Assembly (NCBI GenBank): GCA_014859985.1
Contig: JACZKN010000515.1
Span: forward strand, 1 to 10,364
DNA length: 10,364 nucleotides
Reading direction: 5' to 3'
From: Candidatus Krumholzibacteriia bacterium
Lineage (GTDB): Bacteria; Krumholzibacteriota; Krumholzibacteriia; LZORAL124-64-63
The notes beneath the pieces were generated by a model. That model was not told where the DNA came from, searched no databases, and worked only from the letters and a program-made list of their open reading frames with translations. A program made the position numbers and the translations under genes. Shown here in pieces: positions 1 through 7,665 of this stretch (the stretch's first letter is position 1; the number at the start of each line of letters is the position of its first letter).

Positions 1-287
1 TCATGCGGGAGCGCCTCGAGGGCGGCGACCGCCTGGTCGCCCTGCACCGCTGCGAACTGCACACCTACGGGGACGGGATCGCCGGCGGGCCGGGCGACCC
101 CATGGCCCGGCGTCGGCCAGCTCGAAGTGCCCGTAGTGGTGCTTGTTGGGGTTGAAGTAGCGGCCGTTGTCCAGCAGCCGGGCCATGGGGTCGCCCGGCC
201 CGCCGGCGATCCCGTCCCCGTAGGTGTGCAGTTCGCAGCGGTGCAGGGCGACCAGGCGGTCGCCGCCCTCGAGGCGCTCCCGCATGA
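1..287. repeat. Perfect 111-bp inverted duplication at the window edge
   Basis: Bases 1-111 are an exact reverse complement of bases 177-287 (base i pairs with base 288-i), checked base by base with no mismatch. The arms are separated by 65 bases (112-176). The right arm lies inside the coding sequence of the minus-strand gene that starts at 357, so the left arm is an antisense copy of that gene's own codons. Perfect identity, a coding-sequence origin and a position exactly at the window end fit a fold-back amplification or assembly artefact at a contig end. A real terminal hairpin is possible but less likely. Confidence 0.95.
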
Positions 288-357
288 CCCGCACCGCGGT
301 CGCGGCGTGCAGGTCGACGCCCTTGTGGGCGGTCAGCAGGGTGGTCAGGCGGCTCAT
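1..357 (-). CDS. Unrecognised protein, 5' part only, broken by the edge duplication
   Basis: The ATG at 357-355 is preceded by a GGGGAAAGGA ribosome-binding stretch at good spacing, so I prefer it over an in-frame start at 465 that would overlap the end of the upstream purL-purQ gene. The first 82 residues (down to base 112) look native: a helical N-terminus (MSRLTTLLTAHKGVDLHAAT) and a conserved-looking part with HRCELHTYGDGI and GRYFNPNKHHYGHFEL, rich in His and aromatic residues. From residue 83 on the frame reads through the inverted copy, so the Arg/Pro-rich tail is not real protein. I do not recognise the family. It starts 43 bases after the purL-purQ stop on the same strand and is probably co-transcribed with it. 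It does not resemble PurS, the small subunit one might hope to find here. The true C-terminus is missing. Confidence 0.6.
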   Translation of the reverse strand: MSRLTTLLTAHKGVDLHAATAVRVMRERLEGGDRLVALHRCELHTYGDGIAGGPGDPMARLLDNGRYFNPNKHHYGHFELADAGPWGRPARRRSRPRRCAVRSGAGRPGGRRPRGAPA

Positions 358-400
358 CGCGTCCTTTCCCCGGATCCCGGGACCCGCGGGCCCCGGCCCC

Positions 401-3400
401 TCAACACAACTCCACGAGCCGCCGCACGAGGAAGCTCCCCGGGCCGGCGGTCTCCAGCGCCGCAAAATCCCCCGCCGCGGCCCGGCGGGCCCGGCCCCAG
501 GGGTGGGGCAGATCCTCGGGCACGTGGCGCAGCTGCGCGGCGCGCTCGGGATGGGGCATCATCGCCAGCACGTTGCCCCGGGCGTTGGTCAGGCCCGCCA
601 CATCCAGCAGCGATCCGTTGGGATTGCTGCGGTCGCGGCCGCCCAGGCCGGTGTAGACCAGGGCCACGTGGCCCTGCTCGGCCAGACCGGCGAAGAAGGC
701 CGGATCCTCGTGGGTGAAGCGGCCCTCGGCGTGGGCCATGGGCAGGGGGATCGACCCCAGGAGCCCCTCGACGAAGGGCGAGCGCGACCGCGGGTGCGCA
801 GCCACCCCCACCCAGCGGGCCAGGTAGCCGCGCCGGCCCGGCACGCGGTTGCCGGCCAGGGCCACCTCCACCGCGCCGGGCACCAGCCCCGGCACCAGTC
901 CGGCTTCAACCAGCACCTGGCAGCCGTTGCAGACGCCCAGGACCGGCTTGCCTGCCTCGGCCGCCTCCAGCAGCACCCGCAGCAGCGGGTCCTTGGCGGC
1001 GACGGCGCCGGCCCGGACCCGGTCCTGGTAGCTGAACCCCCCCGGCACCAGGAACCCGTCGTAGCGGGCCAGTTCGGCCGCGGGCCGGGTCCAGCGGAAG
1101 ATCTCGCTGTCGGCGCCGCCGGTCAGCAGCAGGCGCGCCGACTCCTCTTCGCAGTTGACACCCGGCAGCTGCAGGACGGCCACCCGCGGCCGGACGCCCA
1201 GGTTCACCCGCGGGCGCGGCAGGGCGGGATCCTGCTCGTCGGTCCGGGGTGCGGTCGCCGGGTCCGGCACCTGCCTTGCGGCATCCTCGCCGCCCAGCAG
1301 CCGCGGCAGCGCGGTCTGCCAACGCCGGGTCAACTCAGCCACGTCCAACGCGCACACTCCGGCGACGGTCAGGCTGCCGCCGGCGGTCACCTCGCCCAGG
1401 TCCCACCAACGGGCGCCGGCGCCGTCCAGCAGCGCCGCCGCCCGGGCCACGCGGGTCGCCGGCACCGTGACCAGGAAGCCGCCGGCCTCGCCGAACAGGA
1501 ACTCGCGGGCGGTCAGCCCGGCGTCCGGCGGCAGGGCGATCGTCGCCCCGCGCACCTGGGCGCCCTCCAGGCCCATGGCCATCTCGCTCAGGCACACCGC
1601 CAGGCCGCCGTCGCTGATGTCGTGGGCGGCGGTCACGAGCCCCGCCTGGACCAGGGCGATCACCGCGCCGATCTCGCGCTTGGACTGGGCGAAGTCCAGG
1701 GGCGGCACCGCCGGCCGGCCCGCGGCGAAGCCCGCGTCCAGGAACAGGGAGCCGCCGGTCTCGGCCGTGCGCGCCCCCACCAATAGAATGCGGTCGCCGG
1801 CGTCCTTCAGGCGCTGGCTGCGGCAAACGGTGTAGTCGGCCACGATGCCCACGCAGGCCACGATGGGCGACGGCGCCACCGAGCGCCCGCTGCTGCTCTG
1901 GTTGTAGAAGCTGACGTTGCCCGAGACCACGGGCAGGGGCCGCTCCAGCCGGGCATAGCAGCCGACGCCGCGGCAGGCGTCGCCGATGCCGCGCACCGCC
2001 TCGGCGAACTGCCAGAAGGCCTCCGGCACCTCGGGGTTGCCGAAGTTCAGGCAGTCGGTGATGGCGGCGGGTTCGCCGCCCACGCAGGCCACGTTGCGGC
2101 AGGCCTCCAGCACCGCCGAGGCGCCGGCGGTCCAGGGATCGGCCAGGCCCAAGAGCGGGTTGCCGTCCGCGGACAGGGCCACCGCCCGGCGGCTGCCCGC
2201 CACCGGCGCCACAACGCCGGCGTCGGCCTCGCCCGGCCGCAGGATGGTCGCCGCCTGCACCTCGGAGTCGTAGTGGCGGTAGACGTACTCCCGGCTGGCC
2301 GCGTTGGGGTGTTCCAGCAGGGCGGCCCACTCGTCGCCGATCCGGGCCGGATCGGCCTCGGGCAGGCGTTCGTCCGCCGGCACCGCACGCCGCACCGGCG
2401 CCCTGGCTTCGCGGTCGTAGCGGATGCCCTCGGTGATGGTGGCGACCGGAGCGTCGCAGAGGATGCGGTCGCCCCAGCGCAGGACGTACCGCTTTTCCCG
2501 CGTCACCACGCCGATCTTCCGTGCGCAGGCCCCTGCGTAGAGGGTGGGCAGGGCGAAGTCCTCGTTGTAGATCGCCAGCACCCGGTCCGTCAGGCGCGCG
2601 GGCACCGCCAGGCCGTAGCGCTCCTGGGTCTCGCTGCAGGCGCAGACCCGCGGCGGCAGGTCGGCGATCTGGTGCACCAGCTGCACATCCACGTCGCAGC
2701 CGAAACCGCCGGCGTCCACCAGCTCGCTGGTCACGCAGGACACGCCGCCCGCGCCCAGATCCTTGAAGCCGATGGTCACGCCCTCGGCCCGCGCCAGCTT
2801 CAACACCTCGCGGTTGGCCACCGTGAGGATGCGCTTGAGGAAGGGATCGGGGGTCTGCACCGAGCCCTTGTTCTCGGTGGCCGAGGCCGCGTCCAGGGTG
2901 GCCGAGGCGAAGGCCGCACCCCCCATACCCGACCAGTCGGTGGGCTTGCCCACGAGGATCAGGTCGTAGGGCTCGTCCTTGGCCTGGGGCGGCACCGCGC
3001 TGTGGGTGATGTGGTCATGCTCCACCAGGCCGACGGCCACCACGTTGACCAGGCAGTTCTCGTTGAAGCTGGGGTGGAAGTAGACGTCGCCGCCCAGGTT
3101 GGGCACGCCGATGGCGTTGCCGTATTCCCAGATGCCGGTGACCACCTCGCGGGCGATCTCCAGGCGGTGGGCCGCGTCCGGCCCCGGGTCGGCGGCGCGG
3201 TCCTCGGGCCAGCCGAAGCGCAGCGGGTCCAGGGTGGCGATCACCTCGCCGCCCATGCAGTAGACGTCGCGCACGATGCCGCCGATGCCGGTGGCCGCGC
3301 CTTCGGCGGGCATGACCTGGCTGGGGTGGTTGTGGCTCTCGTGGGCGAAGATGATGCCGTACCGGCGGCCGTCGATCTCCCCGAAGTCCACCACCCCCGC

Positions 3401-3673
3401 GTCCTCCACCGGCCCGACCACCACGTTCTCGCCGGAGGTCGGCAGGTTGGCCTTCAGGTGGGGCCGGCTGCTCTTGTAGGAGCAGTGCTCGCTCCACATG
3501 GTGTCGAAGAGGGTCATCTCGGTCAGGGTGGGGTCGCGGCCCAGGAGTTCGGCCACCCGGCGGGCCTCGCCGGGCTGCAGGGTCAGCCCGTGTTCCTTGA
3601 GGAAGGCCCTCAGGCCCTGGTCGTCGTAGCTGCCGACAGCAATGGGAGCGAAACTCTCGTCATGGCTGGCCAT
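401..3673 (-). CDS. purL: Phosphoribosylformylglycinamidine synthase, small-type PurL fused to PurQ glutaminase
   Basis: Cytoplasmic enzyme of de novo purine synthesis. It converts FGAR to FGAM using ATP and ammonia released from glutamine. Residues 1 to about 800 are a small-type PurL chain with MWSEHCSYKSS (59-69), the catalytic HESHNHPS (111-118), and AIR-synthase-like halves with GFKDLGAGG (302-310) and AAHDISDGG (682-690). A linker (about 801-827) leads to a class I glutamine amidotransferase (about 828-1090) with LVPGGFSYQD, the nucleophile Cys915 in GVCNGCQ, and His1041/Glu1043 in MMPHPER. All triad residues are present. The length of 1090 is short of the roughly 1300-residue E. coli-type enzyme because the N-terminal PurS-like domain is missing: the catalytic part begins within about 60 residues. 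Start ATG 3673 follows AAGGA by about seven bases. Stop is TGA 403-401. No frameshift or lesion is seen. An upstream terminator separates it from the cytochrome gene. Confidence 0.96.
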   Translation of the reverse strand: MASHDESFAPIAVGSYDDQGLRAFLKEHGLTLQPGEARRVAELLGRDPTLTEMTLFDTMWSEHCSYKSSRPHLKANLPTSGENVVVGPVEDAGVVDFGEIDGRRYGIIFAHESHNHPSQVMPAEGAATGIGGIVRDVYCMGGEVIATLDPLRFGWPEDRAADPGPDAAHRLEIAREVVTGIWEYGNAIGVPNLGGDVYFHPSFNENCLVNVVAVGLVEHDHITHSAVPPQAKDEPYDLILVGKPTDWSGMGGAAFASATLDAASATENKGSVQTPDPFLKRILTVANREVLKLARAEGVTIGFKDLGAGGVSCVTSELVDAGGFGCDVDVQLVHQIADLPPRVCACSETQERYGLAVPARLTDRVLAIYNEDFALPTLYAGACARKIGVVTREKRYVLRWGDRILCDAPVATITEGIRYDREARAPVRRAVPADERLPEADPARIGDEWAALLEHPNAASREYVYRHYDSEVQAATILRPGEADAGVVAPVAGSRRAVALSADGNPLLGLADPWTAGASAVLEACRNVACVGGEPAAITDCLNFGNPEVPEAFWQFAEAVRGIGDACRGVGCYARLERPLPVVSGNVSFYNQSSSGRSVAPSPIVACVGIVADYTVCRSQRLKDAGDRILLVGARTAETGGSLFLDAGFAAGRPAVPPLDFAQSKREIGAVIALVQAGLVTAAHDISDGGLAVCLSEMAMGLEGAQVRGATIALPPDAGLTAREFLFGEAGGFLVTVPATRVARAAALLDGAGARWWDLGEVTAGGSLTVAGVCALDVAELTRRWQTALPRLLGGEDAARQVPDPATAPRTDEQDPALPRPRVNLGVRPRVAVLQLPGVNCEEESARLLLTGGADSEIFRWTRPAAELARYDGFLVPGGFSYQDRVRAGAVAAKDPLLRVLLEAAEAGKPVLGVCNGCQVLVEAGLVPGLVPGAVEVALAGNRVPGRRGYLARWVGVAAHPRSRSPFVEGLLGSIPLPMAHAEGRFTHEDPAFFAGLAEQGHVALVYTGLGGRDRSNPNGSLLDVAGLTNARGNVLAMMPHPERAAQLRHVPEDLPHPWGRARRAAAGDFAALETAGPGSFLVRRLVELC

Positions 3674-3729
3674 GATCCATCCTTGGCTGACATGGGGTTA
3701 TCGTTTCCCTGGCGGCTGCCGAGGGCCCC

Positions 3730-3758
3730 AATCTAACACCGGACCGCGGACAGGGAAA
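3730..3758 (-). promoter_or_regulatory. Weak candidate promoter of purL-purQ
   Basis: On the minus strand a -10-like TAGATT (3735-3730) lies 17 bases downstream of a poor -35, TTTCCC (3758-3753). The same TAGATT hexamer serves as the -10 of the much better purB promoter. The predicted leader to the ATG at 3673 is about 50 bases. The weak -35 makes this tentative; an activator or another sigma factor could compensate. Confidence 0.3.
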
Positions 3759-3764
3759 GCCTCA

Positions 3765-3780
3765 TGACCGGCCGCGGTCA
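3765..3780. repeat. Short inverted repeat TGACCG-N4-CGGTCA, possible operator
   Basis: Perfect six-base arms separated by GCCG lie between the cytochrome terminator and the purL-purQ gene, just upstream of the candidate -35. The centre is about 50 bases upstream of the predicted transcription start. It could bind a dimeric regulator or be a chance palindrome in GC-rich DNA. Confidence 0.25.
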
Positions 3781-3795
3781 CCGCCGCGGGCCAGC

Positions 3796-3827
3796 AAAAA
3801 GCCGCCCCGGCCGGGGCCGGGGCGGCT
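3796..3827 (-). terminator. Intrinsic terminator of the tetrahaem cytochrome gene
   Basis: A very stable GC hairpin (arms GCCGCCCCGGC and GCCGGGGCGGC, 3801-3826, extended by an A-T pair at 3800/3827) is followed on the minus strand by a run of five T (3800-3796). It begins about 24 bases after the TAG stop of the cytochrome gene, the classic rho-independent arrangement. It should insulate purL-purQ from cytochrome transcription. Confidence 0.88.
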
Positions 3828-3850
3828 CAGCCTCTGGTCCGCTGGGGGGG

Positions 3851-4261
3851 CTAGCCCTTGGCCGGCGCCGGGTGGCAGTCGACGCACTTGGTCGGGGCCT
3901 TGGACTCGGCGTTCTCGGCCACCGCTTCCTTGTGACAGCCGACGCAGCTGATGTGGTAATGGTTCTTCTTGAGGCTCATCTCCGAGCACTTGGGCGTCTC
4001 GGCATTCTCCGGCTCGTTGTGGCAGGAGGCGCAGGAAGGCACTTCCATCGTGGCGGCGGTCTCGAGGGTCAGGCCCTCGCTGGTGTGGTGGCAGGTGACG
4101 CAGTCGCTGTACGCGAAGTGGGCCTCGTGGGTGAACTCCACCGGCGCCTTCTTGTCGGCGCAGTCATCGATGGTGATGGTCTCGGGCAACTCGGCAGCAA
4201 AGGCCACGAAGGCCGCCGCGGCAACCATCAGGGCCAGGACGCTTAGTGCGATCTTCCGCAT
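3851..4261 (-). CDS. Tetrahaem class III (cytochrome c3/c7-like) periplasmic cytochrome c
   Basis: A 136-residue electron-transfer protein predicted to be exported to the periplasm. Residues 1-23 form a Sec signal peptide (MRK, hydrophobic core, Ala-rich cleavage site before ELP). Four CXXCH haem motifs follow: CVTCH 54-58, CASCH 77-81, CVGCH 106-110, CVDCH 126-130. The segment VEFTHEAHFA before the first haem and CHH and NHYH elsewhere supply five further histidines (45, 48, 59, 101, 103), enough for bis-His ligation of all four haems as in cytochrome c3. All motifs are plain CXXCH; classical c3 often has CXXXXCH at haems 2 and 4. Two extra cysteines (34 and 92) could form a disulfide. The ATG at 4261 has GAGGAGG eight bases upstream; the longer in-frame start at 4327 would bury the signal peptide. 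It has its own promoter and terminator although it sits between two purine genes. Family is clear; partner proteins are unknown. Confidence 0.9.
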   Translation of the reverse strand: MRKIALSVLALMVAAAAFVAFAAELPETITIDDCADKKAPVEFTHEAHFAYSDCVTCHHTSEGLTLETAATMEVPSCASCHNEPENAETPKCSEMSLKKNHYHISCVGCHKEAVAENAESKAPTKCVDCHPAPAKG

Positions 4262-4328
4262 GTTCGGATCCTCCTCGGGGTGTGGCACGGATCCCGGCGT
4301 GGTGAGGCCGGCTCCAGTTCCTGCCAAA

Positions 4329-4356
4329 CGTATAACGGGTTTGGGCCGCCAGTCAA
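4329..4356 (-). promoter_or_regulatory. Sigma70-type promoter of the tetrahaem cytochrome gene
   Basis: Minus-strand TTGACT (4356-4351) and TATACG (4334-4329) are separated by 16 bases. This is a relatively AT-rich island in otherwise very GC-rich DNA. Transcription would start near 4322, giving a leader of about 60 bases ending in the strong GAGGAGG site. A direct repeat CCCATTG (4395-4401 and 4411-4417) lies farther upstream and might be a regulator site. Confidence 0.6.
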
Positions 4357-4456
4357 CTTTTTCGTCACCGGACTGTCACGGCGGCTCCGGCTGCCCCATT
4401 GGTGCCGTATCCCATTGAACACCGGATTTCGCCGCCGGTTCCCGGAAAGCCCACCG

Positions 4457-5761
<1,305 letters not shown>

Positions 5762-5850
5762 GGGCGCTCCACGCCCCGGGCGGGGCCGGGGCCAGGCCGG
5801 GCAGAGGCGGCGGTGCGGCCGCCCGCCGGTGAACCGTGCGGGAAAGGGCG

Positions 5851-5879
5851 AATCTATCCCGGGGGCCGCGGGCGGTCAA
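5851..5879 (-). promoter_or_regulatory. Sigma70-type promoter of purB
   Basis: Minus-strand TTGACC (5879-5874) and TAGATT (5856-5851) are spaced by exactly 17 bases. The predicted start near 5844 leaves a leader of about 83 bases before the purB ATG. In the 211-base gap between purB and the divergent gene at 5973 this is the only convincing promoter; I see no equally good one facing right. Confidence 0.6.
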
Positions 5880-5972
5880 GGGGGCCGGCCGGATCCGAAC
5901 CCCGCGCCAAGATCGGCCTTTCGCGAGCGGCCGGTCGGGCTTACCATGGCGGCGCGATCGGGAGGTCCCAGG

Positions 5973-6590
5973 ATGAGGATGGCCGCCAACCTGTTGCTGA
6001 TCCTCCTGGCCGCCGGACCGGCCCGGGCCCAGCCCGTGGGCCCGGAACAGGCGGTCGGGCCCGCGGACCGCCGTGCCGCGCCCGGCCGCTTCGAGTTGGG
6101 CTTCGTCTACGGCCTGGCCGCCTTCACGGCCGGCCACGACGACGCCGCCTGGTACGACGGCGCGCCGACCGGTGGCGGCATGGACCTGGCGACCACCCCC
6201 ACCCTCGGCCTCGGCCTGGCCTGGTCGGCGGCGGCCGACCTGCGGTTCGGCCTGCGGGCCACGTGGCAGGATACCCGGCTGGAAGTGGACGCAGCCGCCG
6301 GCACGCTGCAAACCGACCTTTCCCTGCTGCACCTGCACCTGGCGGCCGAGGCCACCTTCGGCGGCGGCAGGCTGAGGCCTTTGCTGGGCCTGGCTGCCGG
6401 CGGCACCCTGGCGTCGGCAGAGGGCGCCGATGCCGCCTGGCACTACTCCGCGGCGCCGGAGCTGGGGATGCGCTTCGCCGTGGACCCGCGGGCGGTGCTG
6501 CGGCTGACGGCCCGCGCACCCCTGATCTGGGCCAACGGGACGCTCGTGCCCCAGGCGGAGATCGCCGCCGGGGCCGCCCTGGTCTTCTGA
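5973..6590 (+). CDS. Small outer-membrane beta-barrel protein, function unknown
   Basis: A 205-residue predicted outer-membrane protein. Residues 1-20 form a Sec signal peptide (MRMAANLLLILLAAGPARAQ). A short linker is followed from about residue 39 by alternating hydrophobic/polar segments typical of beta-strands: FELGFVYGLAAF, TLGLGLAWSA, LRFGLRATWQD, LLHLHLAAEATFGGG, LRPLLGLAAGG, APELGMRFAV, AEIAAGAALVF. The C-terminal Phe is the usual signal for outer-membrane barrel insertion. Size suits an eight-strand OmpA/OmpW-like barrel. The ATG at 5973 has GGGAGG seven bases upstream; in-frame ATGs at 5760 and 5946 would place long Arg/Pro-rich sequence before the signal peptide, and 5979 is a close alternative. 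It precedes the transporter gene by 34 bases and is probably co-transcribed. No substrate can be inferred. An upstream TTTCGC-N17-TACCAT (ending at the ATG at 5946) is too poor to call a promoter. Confidence 0.75.
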   Translation: MRMAANLLLILLAAGPARAQPVGPEQAVGPADRRAAPGRFELGFVYGLAAFTAGHDDAAWYDGAPTGGGMDLATTPTLGLGLAWSAAADLRFGLRATWQDTRLEVDAAAGTLQTDLSLLHLHLAAEATFGGGRLRPLLGLAAGGTLASAEGADAAWHYSAAPELGMRFAVDPRAVLRLTARAPLIWANGTLVPQAEIAAGAALVF

Positions 6591-6624
6591 CCTGCCTGCG
6601 GCCACGCCGCCGGGGAAGCCGCCG

Positions 6625-7536
6625 ATGACCGCCAGTCCCGTCCGATCGCCGCGCGCCCCCCTCGATCGCGTGGGCTTGCTGAACCTCCTGGTGGTCTACG
6701 TGGTCTGGGGCAGCACCTACCTGGCGATCCGCGTGGCGGTGCGCGAGGGCGCGGGCTTTCCCCCCTTCTTCATGGCGATGATGCGCGTGGCCGCCGCCAG
6801 CACCATGCTGCTGGGCTGGGCCCGGCTCAAGGGCGAGCGCCTGCGCCTGACCCGCGCCGAGTTCGTGCTCCTGGGCGGCAGCGGCGTGCTGCTGTGGGTG
6901 GGCGGCAACGGCCTGGTGACCTGGGCGGAGATGCGCGCCTCCAGCGGCCTGGCCGCGCTGCTGGTGGCGGCCATGCCCATCTGGGGCGAATTGATCAGCC
7001 TGGTGATCGACCGACGCCCGCCGTCGGCACGCATGGGCGGTGCGATCCTGCTGGGCTTCGTCGGCGTCGGCCTGCTCACCTGGCCGATCCTGCGCACCGG
7101 GGTGCGGGCCGACGTGCTGGCGGTGGTCGCCCTGCTGCTGGCGCCGCTGTTCTGGGCCCTGGGCTCCATCTGGTACCAGCGGCGCAAGAGCGACCTTTCG
7201 ACCCGCGCCGTCTCGGGTTGGCAGCAGCTGCTCGGAGGCTGCGGGTTCCTGCTGGTCGTGCTGCTGCGGGGCGAGCCTTTGCCCACACCCACGGGCGAGG
7301 CCTGGCTGGCCTGGGGCTATCTGACGGTCTTCGGCTCGGTGATCGCCTTCACCAGCTACATGACCACCCTGCGGCGGCTGCCCTACCGCATCGTCGTCAC
7401 CTACGCCTACGCCAACCCGGTGATCGCCGTCTTCCTGGGCTGGCTGATCCTGGGCGAGGCTGTCACCGGCTGGACCTTGGCCGGCGCCGCCCTGGTGGTG
7501 GCCGGTGTTGCGGGGATCTTCAACAACCGGGACTGA
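6625..7536 (+). CDS. EamA/DMT-family inner-membrane transporter (YedA-like)
   Basis: A 303-residue polytopic membrane protein of the drug/metabolite transporter superfamily, likely an exporter of a small metabolite; the substrate cannot be read from sequence. Two EamA repeats are visible: about residues 18-150, opening with VVWGSTYLAIRVAV and containing GGNGLVTWAEMRASSGLAAL, and about 162-300, with FWALGSIWYQRRK, GSVIAFTSYMTTLRRLP and YAYANPVIAVFLGWLILGE. About ten hydrophobic segments fit the family's ten-helix fold, and the length is normal. The overall pattern resembles E. coli YedA/PecM-type members. Start ATG 6625 is preceded by GGGGAAG at six bases; stop is TGA 7534-7536. It probably shares a transcript with the small barrel protein upstream. 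No terminator hairpin with a T run is visible after it, so read-through into the cytochrome operon cannot be excluded. Confidence 0.93.
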   Translation: MTASPVRSPRAPLDRVGLLNLLVVYVVWGSTYLAIRVAVREGAGFPPFFMAMMRVAAASTMLLGWARLKGERLRLTRAEFVLLGGSGVLLWVGGNGLVTWAEMRASSGLAALLVAAMPIWGELISLVIDRRPPSARMGGAILLGFVGVGLLTWPILRTGVRADVLAVVALLLAPLFWALGSIWYQRRKSDLSTRAVSGWQQLLGGCGFLLVVLLRGEPLPTPTGEAWLAWGYLTVFGSVIAFTSYMTTLRRLPYRIVVTYAYANPVIAVFLGWLILGEAVTGWTLAGAALVVAGVAGIFNNRD

Positions 7537-7570
7537 GGCGGCCCGCCCGCGGCAATCCATACTGGATTAG

Positions 7571-7609
7571 TCTGTTTAAGATCACGTAATCTCTTGACCG
7601 GCAAACAGA
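7571..7609. promoter_or_regulatory. Candidate operator region upstream of the cytochrome-porin operon
   Basis: Two nested symmetries lie here. The outer one is a perfect 7-base inverted repeat, TCTGTTT (7571-7577) and AAACAGA (7603-7609). The inner one is a 14-base near-palindrome AGATCACGTAATCT (7579-7592) with a single mismatched pair, ending just before the candidate -35. Its centre is about 44 bases upstream of the predicted start, where CRP/FNR-type class II activators sit. The half-sites do not match the FNR (TTGAT) or CRP (TGTGA) consensus, so the regulator is unknown. Confidence 0.4.
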
Positions 7610-7623
7610 TGCAACCCTAGGAT
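7594..7623 (+). promoter_or_regulatory. Candidate promoter of the pentahaem cytochrome and haem-porin operon
   Basis: TTGACC (7594-7599) and TAGGAT (7618-7623) are separated by 18 bases within the AT-richest part of the 129-base gap after the transporter gene. The predicted start near 7630 gives a leader of about 36 bases containing the strong AAGGAGAG ribosome-binding site (7652-7659). The -10 matches consensus at only four positions and the spacer is long, which fits an activated rather than constitutive promoter. Confidence 0.45.
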
Positions 7624-7665
7624 CGGGTCCCGGGCGAGCAGCTGGAACCGCAAGGAGAGTGTGCC

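Noticed and set aside
358..465. 36-residue N-terminal extension of the gene at the left edge
   Set aside because: It would overlap the purL-purQ stop region and is Arg/Gly/Pro-rich, while the ATG at 357 has a clear ribosome-binding site.
224..1786. Long open frame on the plus strand opposite purL-purQ
   Set aside because: It is the antisense shadow of a clearly recognised gene in GC-rich DNA, and its translation is His/Gly/Gln/Arg-rich with no recognisable motif.
2273..3736. Second long plus-strand frame opposite purL-purQ
   Set aside because: Antisense shadow of the PurL catalytic region; low-complexity Val/Gly/His composition and no domain.
4395..4417. Direct repeat CCCATTG with 16-base period upstream of the tetrahaem cytochrome promoter
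   Set aside because: Only two short copies, about 84 bases upstream of the predicted start; too little to call an operator or a CRISPR-like repeat.
6124..7560. Long minus-strand frame opposite the barrel and EamA genes
   Set aside because: Antisense shadow; the product would be Gln/His/Arg-rich low-complexity sequence, while the plus-strand frame gives a textbook ten-helix transporter.
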